64,000 bases of DNA, taken from assembly GCA_002633025.1 (NCBI GenBank), contig NMRB01001195.1:150804-214803 (forward strand). Reading direction: 5' to 3'. This document shows, in pieces, positions 23,001 to 35,000 of this stretch. This DNA is from Notospermus geniculatus (Eukaryota; Nemertea; Pilidiophora; Heteronemertea; Lineidae). Position numbers and translations under genes: made by a program. The notes beneath the pieces were generated by a model. The model was not told the DNA's origin and searched no databases. It was given only the letters and a program-made list of their open reading frames with translations. Every line of letters starts with the position of its first letter. Position 1 is the first letter of the stretch.

Positions 23001-26000
23001 TTTCGCGTAACTCACTGCATAACTCGCCAAAATCGCGTAACTCGCCTCGCAAATCACTGCGTAGCTAGCAAAATTCGCGTAACTCATCTCGTAAGTTAGG
23101 CCACACCTGTTAGAGCCTCCATCGAACAGAGCGACCATTTTGATGCCAATATCAGTAATAATGCCGTGTCGCTTGGCGAGGCTTATATAAGAAGTAGTCA
23201 CAATTCCTCACCAAATGAACGATCAAATATTAGAAAATCCATAAGCATGAAGCACTATGTATGACGATATTGTAAATTGATGCTTCTTCAGCCATTATGC
23301 CCTTTCCTTCCTTTTCTCCTCCATAGATTCTAACATGGTGAAATATGAATTTTTAAAAAATTAAGAAATTTTATCACGAATAGCTTCATTATTCTTGGTT
23401 ATTTGGCAAATAAAACAAAAGGGCAGTGTGCACGGATACATTGTCAAGGGCATGTGCTGGTCAAATATCTTCTCCTATTTTTGATATTTCTAATTTTGAT
23501 GCGTTCAGAAGTACATGTACAAAAGAAATCACTATCATTCCCGTGCACAACGTTTGCCATTTGAAATGCAAATGAGCCGGGAATGGTGAATGTTGTCATT
23601 GCATCATAACTATGATAACACCTAATAAACACATGCAATAGACAGCTCATTTCATCATCAAGGAGTTAAGGTTATGAAATCAGTTCGATGCACGGATTCA
23701 AAAGGCTCTAACAGGTGTGAGGCGTAACATAGCTCGTGAGTTGTTGCGTAAGTTACGCGTAACTTACGCGAATTTAGGGATGTCAATTGTGACCTGTACT
23801 GTATAATACGTAAAGTCGTCTCCAAATTTCGCAAATTTTCAACCCCAACTGGGGCTGGGGTCTTCCTCAGGCACTTTCTAGTAGAGATCCCAGAAGTGAA
23901 AAGCAGACGACACGTCTCTTTTCACTTCTGGGATCTCTACTAGAAAGTGCCTGAAGAAGACCCCGGTTGGGGTCGAAAATTTGCGAAATTCGGACACGAC
24001 TTTACGTATTACTAGTATATCATTTTGTGTGTCTTTCTTTGTGCTTTATGTTGGAATTTTNTCCAATGCATGTTTATGCAAAATATGAAGTCGCTCGGTG
24101 AAATAATAACAAACTGTGAGAGGTTCGTCACTTTTGTCGAACTTTGACCTCTGTGACCTTGAAAAGTAGGTCAAATCAAAAACTTGTTACATATGTCATG
24201 TATCCTCATTAGATACACCTATGACAAAAATTTGGAGATGATCCAGTCATTAGTTCAGGAGTTATTGCACTTTTTGTGTTTTTGGTTTTGGCCACCAGGC
24301 CAACAATCGAATCGGACCGAAACTTGGTGTCATGGGTCATCTGACCTAGGGCTATGTATGTACCAAGTTTCAGATCCATAGCCCCAGCGGTTACGAAACG
24401 TGCCCTGCTAACGGACGACGACGACGACGACGGACGACGACGACGCCGCCGGACGACGGACGCTTCACCATCGTAATAGCTCACCCCGGTGAGCTAAAAA
24501 TGTGTTTTTGACACTAACCTTGAGTGTTCGATCATAGTGAAATCGTGATGATGGATTCTTGATGATTTCCCAGACATACTCAAGTGGTTCCTCAATGACA
24601 CCTATTCCTAACACGCAATGAAGATCTTTCTGTAAACTCTTCTTCATCATGACGGTGACACCTTTTTCCTCGAAGGCATAATGCCAGCGTCCACACTTGA
24701 ATGACTTGTCTGGTTTGTCCACGTCATAGTCAGAGACGAACGTCATCTGAAACACACGATATACATTTCTTAATTTGCTATTAACCCATCACTGCCAGTG
24801 CCAATGAGGAACCCGCACACGAATGTCACGCCATGCTGCTGCGAGCAGTTGTACCATAATCTCTTTTTTCTAAAGTTATTTCTGTTTATTTCTGGCGTGA
24901 AAATAAACCATTTGTGTTGGCCATCCGACAGTAAAACTTCCATCATCGTGTAGCAGATGAAATTTTCTTTTAATCTCATTCCTTTTTTTTCTTAAAATGA
25001 AGAGATACGATGGCGATAAAAGCAACATCTTTTGTGTCATTTTTCCTGTTGAAAAATCGACAGGAAATTTTTTCATGATGCAATGTCAACACCTAAAATG
25101 ATGTCAATGACGTTGTTTCGGTACTGTACAACCGCTCGCAGCGCCGACCAGTCGGGATAAACCGAAGGGTGGGTTCCCCATTGCGACAACGACTTAATAG
25201 ACTAAATCCTGAAATCCTAAAGAAATCATAGGCCTTCATTGGAAAGCACAATAGGTGCACTTCCATTACAGCTTTTATATCTGGTCTTATTAGTACTGGT
25301 GTCTATCCGCATATACCGGTAAATAAGACCAGATATTTCATGGCTTGTGCTTCAACTACTGGATTTGAGGTAAGTAAGTTCGGCTACAGATGGCGATACG
25401 TGGAGTGAACCGTGTATATTGTTCTGCTTATCCCCATTTCGCCTACTCCCATTTCGCCTAATCACCATGACATGAAAGGGTTAAATAAACATAGCCTTCC
25501 AGTGAACTTACGACCTCCACAACAGCTGGCAAAGCAATGTAGAAGGAAACCTCACCTCCTGTAGTAATTCGGCACAAGCCTGGTTGCCGATAGTCCTGTA
25601 GTGAACTTCATTGTTGACTACGGGTGCCTCAATCATGTAGGCGGTGATGTGTTCGGGTAGCGTAGTGTGTCTCCTCTGTAACAAGAACGTATTAACACAT
25701 TCAGAGCAAGCAGGCCTATGTTATTCTGTTTCAAAACAGGGCAGGATGGGATATTGCTCATTATAGTCTGTCCTGATTGGGTAATTAGTTGTAAGATCGA
25801 CAGGACGTGCCTTGCTTAATTGACCAGACGGCAGGAAATTAGGGCAAAACTCCTGATTGAGAACATGTAGACTCGGGACAAGAATTTCCTTCTTCCTTTG
25901 AAATATGATAAAATAAGTAAGAATTGGTGATGAAATCACTTAGAACTGTTGAAGTTCTTGTCTTCGTTGTGGAAACAGACAATGGATCATCACCAATGGC

Positions 26001-29000
26001 CTACTGTTTGAAAAAAAACAGTACCGGGTATTCATAACAATATTCAGTAGCTCTGCAGAAAATACTGGCAATTTGTAACATAATTACTCATTATTCACCC
26101 AAACTGACTGGGTCAAGTTAGGCTTTATGGGTCATATGGACAAAAGCTCTCAAATGTTTTCATTATTGTTGCTTTGTGTCAGTTGCGCAATCTGGCGTAA
26201 CAGCATTAAGTCCCTCATGCTGACAGGGTAAATGTCATCCTGGGGCTGGGCACATCTAAACTGACAGAAGTATACCCTGGGTATACTTTGGTCTGCTGAC
26301 CTACATGTATTCCCAGGTCCTGACATCATAGCCTATTAAAGGACCACAGTATTGCTTCCCAATCCTGCGTTACACCTACCCGCGTTAAGGGAGACCTCTA
26401 TTGATGACTTGGTAAACTACGCATGCTACTACTATTGTAGTGTAATCATACATTCTCCAACACTGGGGCGAAAGGCTTAACTACAGTATTGGAGAACGGG
26501 TACGGTGGCGCCGGCTGTCGACAGAAAGTGGCAATACCGTGGTGCTTTAAGTAGTTATGAGCCTGTTTTATGAGTAACGTGGAACTTATTGCTAAAAGCT
26601 GTTTGTGAATAGTGGTACCGGTACTAACATCATGTAGGATATACTTTTGTCACACATTTATCCTGGGTATAACTACGGACTACCCAAAACAATATTTTCC
26701 CTTTAGGCCCCTATTACATAGAGCCATACGCTAATCAGTATTCACTATTTGGTATATGGTAAAAAATCGGACTGTATATGCGAATAGCGTGCCCTCAGAA
26801 TAGTTTAGTCTTATGTAAACCACTCATTGAAATAGCCTTGCTCGATTCACACTATACGTGTGCCCTACGAAACCTGCCTAGAATACCGAATACCGTACAG
26901 CTCTATGTAATAGGGGCCTTAGGCATCAGTTATTTCGTTATTTATGTAAAACATTTTCAACAGGTCTATCAACAGAAAATGCAAGTACTTCAAGTCCTGA
27001 AAACACTATCACACCATGGTTGAGACTTTGGCCCAATAAAACTAATTTAAGAGGACGTTTATCCAGTTTGCCAGGAATGCATCCTGCATCATTCACTACG
27101 CTACTGGAATCTGCATCGTTATGACGCAAGTGTGGCATTTCAGTAAACAACGCTAATGGGCACTACCGGTACTGATGCGAAGCCATGGTTGTGTCATGAC
27201 GTCATGGACCAGAATTCTGGTCGGGTCCATCGTTGTGAAGAAGATGACGTTAGGGACAAGAAAACCTATCTTCGATAATCGAAGGCCGATCTGCTCACCA
27301 CTCGTCATCGCACATCCGCCCTTCGAGAAATAACCGGTCCGCGGCGTATTCGCTGCCTCTTGAAGAGGAGGCCAATCAGAACCGGTGTTGTAAAAAGACC
27401 CGATATAAAGTGCAATCTGATTGGTCGACCGATAAAGTTGGCATTGTGCCAAGATACGCCGAGGACAGGTCTATTACTCGAAGGGTGATGTGCGATGTAA
27501 CACAGTGGTGAGCAGATCACCCTTCGATTATCGAAGATGAGAAAACGAGTCTATCGTATTGAATGGTTAAGCAAAATAGCTGTATAAATACTACTGTATA
27601 CCGCTTATAGGCTGCTTATACTCACCCTTTGTAATTCGGGAGGGAGGCGGGGATCCATATTTTTCGCATAAATTGCATTCATCTGAGAGTTAATAGAGGA
27701 GTTGTCGGACAAATCACTTGCAGCCGACTCATCGGATCGGGGGAGGGATTCCTCGCTGTTGTAAGGGTAGAATGTCACAATCGGCTGTGATGCTCGCCTT
27801 TTTTCCCGTTTGGAGTTCATCTTATTGTTGTAGTGTGACCTCCTGGATCCTGGCGTATTCATCTGCGAAAATGAATAGCAACAGTTACCAAACATTTTCA
27901 CTCAGTCCAAGAGACAATGTCCTCATGCCCGTTCCACTGTTGCCAGAATTCTGATGACTAATGCATTAATGTACAGAAGTCGACAGCACAAATGCATTTA
28001 TGTACAGAAGTCGACAGCACAAATGCATTCATGTACAGAAGTCGACAGCACAAATGAATTAATGTACAGAGGTCGACAGCACAAATGCACTAATGTACAG
28101 AAGTCAACGACACAAATGCATTCATGTACAGGAGTCAACGACACAAATGCCTTCATGTACAGAAGTCATCGGGATAAATATTAAGGATCCAGTTTGGAAA
28201 GATGTCACGACTGAAAACCGCAAATGTTCCTATTAACTGGAAACGTGGAGCAAACAAGCATGGTAATTTCACCTACATTGTGATGAACTGATAGTCTTCG
28301 GTCAACACAATTAGTTTACCGGTACCATAAACTCCAGAGCAGGATAGCAAAGTTACACACGGCACACTGACATGAATTTTGACCGTGGTTTCCTTTTATA
28401 CTAGACTAAATGCGCATATACATGTACGACATCCCTGGCTCACAAGGTGTCTCCAACCTTAGTCATGATAATCATTTTGATAAGATATAGACTGAAAATC
28501 AAGAGCACGGGCAACTGATATCACACCACATAAACAACACACTTCACAACTCAAGGGTAAATAATGACACACTGATATAAACTGTACACGCGTACCAGTA
28601 ATGACATGGGATGATTATCACGTGTAATTATCATGAACACGGATTGAATAAGGGTCAAAAGTGTAAGTCATGACCTATCGAGGGTTGATAGAACTGTCTG
28701 ATTTCATTTGGAACACTGAATCTGCCCAGTGTCAAATATGGATAAAGTAAAAAGGGGCTGTTCGTTTTCATCAATTGAGGAAACAGAGTTGTGATCCTTG
28801 AGAAAATGGAGAAAGCTATGAAGCTGGAAATTGCAGCAATTATTCTGTACAGCACCACAAATAATCCCTGCAATTTGCAAGTGCATAGCTTTTTCCATTT
28901 TCCCAAGGATCACAACTCAGATTCCTCAAGTGACGAAAATGAACAGTCCCTTTGGTAATGATGATGTTCGATTCAGTTAGGGTCAATTGTGTGATTTTGT

Positions 29001-32000
29001 GAAGCCAGTGCATGTTTCATTCACTGAGAAAAAATGTAAAATACACAGCAAATGGTGTGTCAGTGTTGAGGACAAATTTGGGCTGTATAGGTAGATGTCG
29101 TTATGGGTATGTTCAAATTGTACCCAGGAAATACCCTTCTCAATGTCATATCACTCAACTGAGCCCAGGGTACAGTTTGCCCTTCTTAACAAAGTAAACA
29201 GCTGCAAATGAAAGTACGGTAACTTACCAAATATTCAGTCAGATCTTGGAAGAATCCAGTTTTGTGTCAATCTTGTTGTGTTTGGTAGTTTCAGACTTGG
29301 CCAAGGTATCAAATTTTTTCTTCAATCCTTCGTTTCAATGTCAAAGAGAGTCCAATCATTTTTTCAATGACTGTTCAATCACATCCTGTTCTTTTACAAA
29401 GTATACTTTCCATTTATGCCTCTCGTTAATGAGGAAGGTAATGAAACACCCGTCAAAATGCAACTGGTAATATTGGGTATTTTTTTCGTAATATGATAAT
29501 TAACTTGAATGTATCGAGATTGTCACTTTTTTCATCCTGGTTATAGAGTTCGTGATGATTTGTTTTAACTCTTTTACAGTTCTGCAGTCAGTTTTGTTTT
29601 CAGTTCGTCATGCTCAGTATTTGCAGACCTGGCTGAAGTACCCGGTATTTAATTTGTGTTCACTCCAGTTCAACCACTTCCTACTCATTTACAAAGTAAA
29701 CTTCCCTTATGCTTCGTCAATAAGGAAGATAATAATGAGTCGCTCTGTCAAAATGCATCTGGTGATATTGGATGGGTTTTTTGGTAATTTTATAATGGTA
29801 ATTAATTTCAGTTTAAATATGAAGAAAGCTTCCTTTTTTTCACTATAGGTTTTGGAATTCATGACGATTTGTGCTGACTATTCACAGTTCCTCATTCTCC
29901 TGGAAAGTGGAATGCCGTTGATAATCCAACTGAGTCTTGATATACTGCGAGCTCACTGGACGGCTATGCTGGAACCGTTCGGCAATGGAGTAGGGGTCAA
30001 GATCGCTGAGACTGCTGGCGGAGGCGAGCAAGCTTGAGGTCGTGATGCGGTGTGGGTCGATCGTCCTGCTCCTGTGGCGGGATCCCGTCTGACGCTTACT
30101 GCTCGCTTGGCTCAGGTTACCGGTGCTGATGGCACGAATGGTGTGTTGACCTTGGGAAATTAGGTCGCTGGCGTAATCCGTGTACGAGCTGTACGCAGGG
30201 CGTGGTTTTGACGTCGTGGAGAGTGATTCGGCGCTGCTGTACATGTCAACTGGCCGTGGCGTCGAAGGTAACACAGGGTAATAACTCGAAAGCAAACGAT
30301 CGTATGATTTTGACGCTTGTCTTGATGTGAAATTTGTCCTGGAATAAAGAAGTTCTTGAATCACTTCAAGTATCCAAAATACAGCACAAAATACACACAA
30401 AATGACAAGTATAAGTAAAGTCGTCTCCGAATTTTGCAAATTTTCGACCCCAACCAGGGTCTTCTTCAGGCACTTTCTAGTAAAAACACTTCTTTCACTT
30501 CTGGGATCTCTACTAGAAAATGCCTGAGGAATACAACGGTTGGGGTCCAAAATTTGCGAAATTTGGACTTATCTTATACTTGAATTCTTACAAAATATTG
30601 AATGGCAGGGCATCATCTCCATAATCCCTCTGCCATAATTCAAAGCCAGTGACATTGGTAAACTCGATATGCACAGATTGAAAAGAACGTATACTGGTAC
30701 ATGGTCATTAGGCCCCATTATCTTTAACACACTGATTGCCGACTACGAGTATACTTGTAGTAGGCCTAATCCATTTTCTATTAATGTTGATAAGCCTGAC
30801 AATGACGAAGAGCCTTCCAATGATCATACTGGCAGTGGGGATTGACCAGATGTATGGGAACACGCTAGAGGGCGTACAGCTATGACTCATAGTTGGCAAT
30901 ATGACATAACTTGAAATAGGCCTGGTAGTCATGGCAATGACGGATAAAATGATATTTTAGCCATGGCAGTCAACGTGTTAATGACTGGACTGCTCCACAT
31001 GAGAATATCGTTGCTGACATAACAACTTACCCTGGTACCATGACATCCTTGCTCTTTGTCCTGTTCAGGTGTTCTTGTCTCAAAGCCTCAATCTCAGCAT
31101 CTATGGCCTGCAATGCAAAAGAATGCAGACTGACTGAATCATCAGTGTGACTGTAAAATACTCAGGTAAAAAACAGTTGATCACTCACTCTGAAAAGGCT
31201 TTGGCCTACAAAGGAATACATAGGCCATTTTTTCCACTGCTAGATTTTTACTACCGTACTTAAAGTGGATTGTTCATGTGTTCTCCTCTGGAAACTGTTC
31301 TTTGGAATCTTTGACTCGGCGCGAATAGTCCGCTTTAATAGGGTTATCACATTGTCACATTTCAATAGGAATTTACTTCTTTTGGATATCAAACAAATTA
31401 TTTGGTTACCCAGAACAATGTCACATTTTTCCATGTAGGCTACTGTCAATGTTTCTCAAATAGGCCTACTTTTATGTCTGACAAAGAAATTCACAGAAGT
31501 TTTTTTAGAACGATCTGGATACAATGAAAGTAGGAGTGCCACTGGGTGGGTTTTACACCAAAAATATATATTTATATTTTATATTTTTAGTTACACACAC
31601 AGAAAGACAGAAGTCAATATAAAATACTAAGAAGTGTATTGAATGGGAAAATACATGTAAAGCAAGCAAGTGTTGAAATTAAATTGGCATGACAGGACAA
31701 TTCCTGGTATAGCAAACCTGGTCAGGGTTTCCGCCAGAGGGTAAAATGGGTAAAATTCCGTTCCCTTAAATTTTTCCAGGGTACGGATCCGTACCCTCAA
31801 AAACGTTGGGTAACCATTTTTCCATGACATGCCAGACGAACCCAAACAACCGGCATGACCGGCGCGGGGATTTTATGCTTCAAAATACGCCTAAAATGGC
31901 ATCAAACATTGTTTAAAACCTTTTTAAAATAAAAAAAAAATTTTTTTCAAAAATTTTTTTTTTCAAAATTTTTTTTTTTTCAATTTTTTTGTCCGTACCC

Positions 32001-35000
32001 TCGTTTTTTTTCCTGGTGGAAACCCTGCTGGTATAGCAAAAAGGCATACCTATATGAAACAAATGAATAACTTCGATAGAAATCTGTCTCGCGTAGACTC
32101 TACTGACACAACAGCAACTTCAAATGGACGGACAACCTACACAAACAAAGCTTAATATTGGGAGGGGATAGGGCTGTTTGTTGAGATCACAGGAATCAGG
32201 AACTATTGCAGCCAATAGTGAAGTAAAATCTAATATGGATACATATATTCACAGCAAATCGAGTAACACTGGACCTGCAAGGACTCGATATTCAAACAGG
32301 GTTTCCGCCAGAAAAAATATTTAGGGGGGCACAATCCGGGTGCGTCCGGCCGAAGTGGGGGGTCTGGGGGCCGTCCCCAGAATTTTTTTTCCAGAAGTCC
32401 AGAGATGCGTTTTCCAAGCATTTCAGAGCTTAAAACTTCCTGTGTACAGATCTTTGTTCGACTGTTGTATCTCTTGAACGAAATTAAGGGCAATTTTAAA
32501 GACACTGCTCTGCAATTATGGGGGGGGGGGGGAGCCCCCTTCAGATCATGAAGGGGGCTCCTGCCCCCCCTTGCCCCCCTCTGGCAGAAACCCTGTCAAA
32601 GCAAATCAGTGTTACAGTGGACCTCTGTAAGGACTGGATATTCACAGCAAATCGGTGTTACAGTGACCTGCAAGGACTCGATATTCACAGCAAATCAGTT
32701 TCTGCTGCCGTTGGAACCACTCAGCTGTTTTTAAATCCGGTCAAGTCCTTTTAGACAGAACAACACAGAAAGACAACATCAGACAAATGTAGGCCCATGG
32801 AGCCAATAGAATGGCATACTGGTACCTTCACAGCAGGGCGAGGTTGTGAGGGGTTGCCAGAAGCAATGGCTTCGCTGATGGCAGTGATTTGTTGGAGAAT
32901 CTGCATGCAGATCAGGAGAATATGATGTGAGATTCATGGCAGCACATGTGGACATACTAATGCATTATCATATAAAACACTGGACAGTTTGGACATACTG
33001 TACACGACACACTCACATAAACATCAGTCCGGGAAAAGTCCGAATTCGGAAACGTTTCCGAATTCGGACTTTTCCCGGACTGACATACACATATTGTGGA
33101 TTCTGCCCTGGTTCGCAGTGAGTGGTGCAGTTTTCACAGGGTTTTGGATAAACTTTGATGGTTTAACAATACATGGTGTGTTAATTATCCCAATTCCTGC
33201 GAAAACTACTCTGCTCGCTGCAAACCGCGGGGGGAATCCGAAGTGGAAACGGGCATGAAGAGGGTTTAACTACCGGTAACAACCTGGTGATGCCTCAGAA
33301 GCCAAAATTGACCTTCATCAAAAACTTCACCTGCTGCAGCAGTTTTTGACTCAAGCAATAGTAATATTTGATAATCAGTGATTAAATCAAATTTTATGCT
33401 TTTATTTGATGCTTCATAATTGATTTTTTCAATGTCATTGACGCAAGGCATCATGACAGATGTTAGACATACCCTCTTACTAAAAACTTGAAGAAATTTA
33501 CAAAATTTGAAGAAAAAAATTTCCCTGGCTACCTCTGGAAATATACACAGCCAGTGACACATGTAAGTCAAAACCTCTCAACCTAATTTCAAACTATGAC
33601 AGTACCGGTAATAAACCATCTACCGGTACCGGTACATGCACTTGGAAGCAGATGACCTGTCTGTATATGCAGATTACATATTGATTGGCAGGAATACAAT
33701 GATGTCTAGGTCGACAATTGGCACGGGTCAATTTTTTCAAAAGAAATTATCTGAGTATATGAAAAATTCTGATTATGCCCCATAATGGCTTACACATCAT
33801 GCACATTGGTCAATGCACTGACCAATGCATTTAAACCCCTAGGCCCTGAATCTGAATTTTCGAACAACGGTATGAAAAATTTGACCATGTGCATATGCAA
33901 GAGATATCTGCACTCCAATCCGTCTGTCTCTGTATATCATACAGCCTAAATTGTAGTCATTTTGAAAAATACAGGAAGCAGATCAAGAGCTTGACATCTG
34001 TATTGCGTGTTTTGACCTGATGATTTCTAGGCACCATGTTGATAATAAAATAGACAAAGCAGAGAAAAATGCAAATAATTCAGCATGATGATGAAAAGCT
34101 GTTGATCTTGAGCAAATAGAACAATGCTCGTTCTGGCTGTGAATTGTAGAGTTGTATGGTGACATTAACTTCTGCAGGGGCGGATCCACGATTGTGGTAG
34201 AAACATTGAAATCTGCAGTGAATTTCAATGATTTGCTCCAAATTTCATTATTTCAGGTCGATTTTACAGATTTGTTGGCCGAAAGGGGGCGTGCGCCAGG
34301 TGCGCTCACCGTTGGATCCGCGCCTGTTCTGAATCGATTTTAGAATACATTCTGAATTATTAGTGAGTCCCTGTACTGAGGACATCTGTTGGAATAAATC
34401 CAAACACGTGGCACAGACAGTAACTCTACAACACACTGCTAGTGGGAGCTAGTGCTATAAAGCATGCAAGACGTCACATCCTTCTCCACAGGCGAAAAAA
34501 ACTTACGACAGGCCAGTCATAATCCGAATCTGATGACATGACGTCATCGATGACGTCGATGACAATGCAAGGCTGTATCAAGACAAAGTACATGTAACAA
34601 GTTACGAGCTAACCTAGGAAATCACATGCATGGTTGTATCAAGACAAAGTAACAAGTTACGAGCTAACCTAGGAAATCACATGCATGGCTGTAAACTCAG
34701 ACACCTCTAGTACCATGAAAGGAGTTCTGTCAAATGCACCATAGCTATGTTTGTATATTTCAATGTAAAAAGAATAAAAAATTTGAGAGATCATTTGAAA
34801 AACATATCACTTATTTTGCTGTCAAACACTTTATCTAAATAACGAAATAAAATTTCCTGAAACAAAGGTGACATTTTTTTTCTCTTTTGTTCAGCAGACA
34901 TTCCTTTATGGTCGCTCCACACGATCAAATTTTTTATCCAACTTTCTAAATATACCGATTCAGGGTTGGTGTCTTGTCAGGGCCAAATAGCCACATTCAA

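Noticed and set aside
21263-24499. N24061 as a fourth contig-overlap join
   Set aside because: The similar blocks on either side differ by roughly 8 percent and their flanks are unrelated, so they are two copies of an interspersed repeat.
27954-28184. 76-codon frame MYRSRQHKCIYVQKS...
   Set aside because: By-product of a 31-bp minisatellite read through successive frames.
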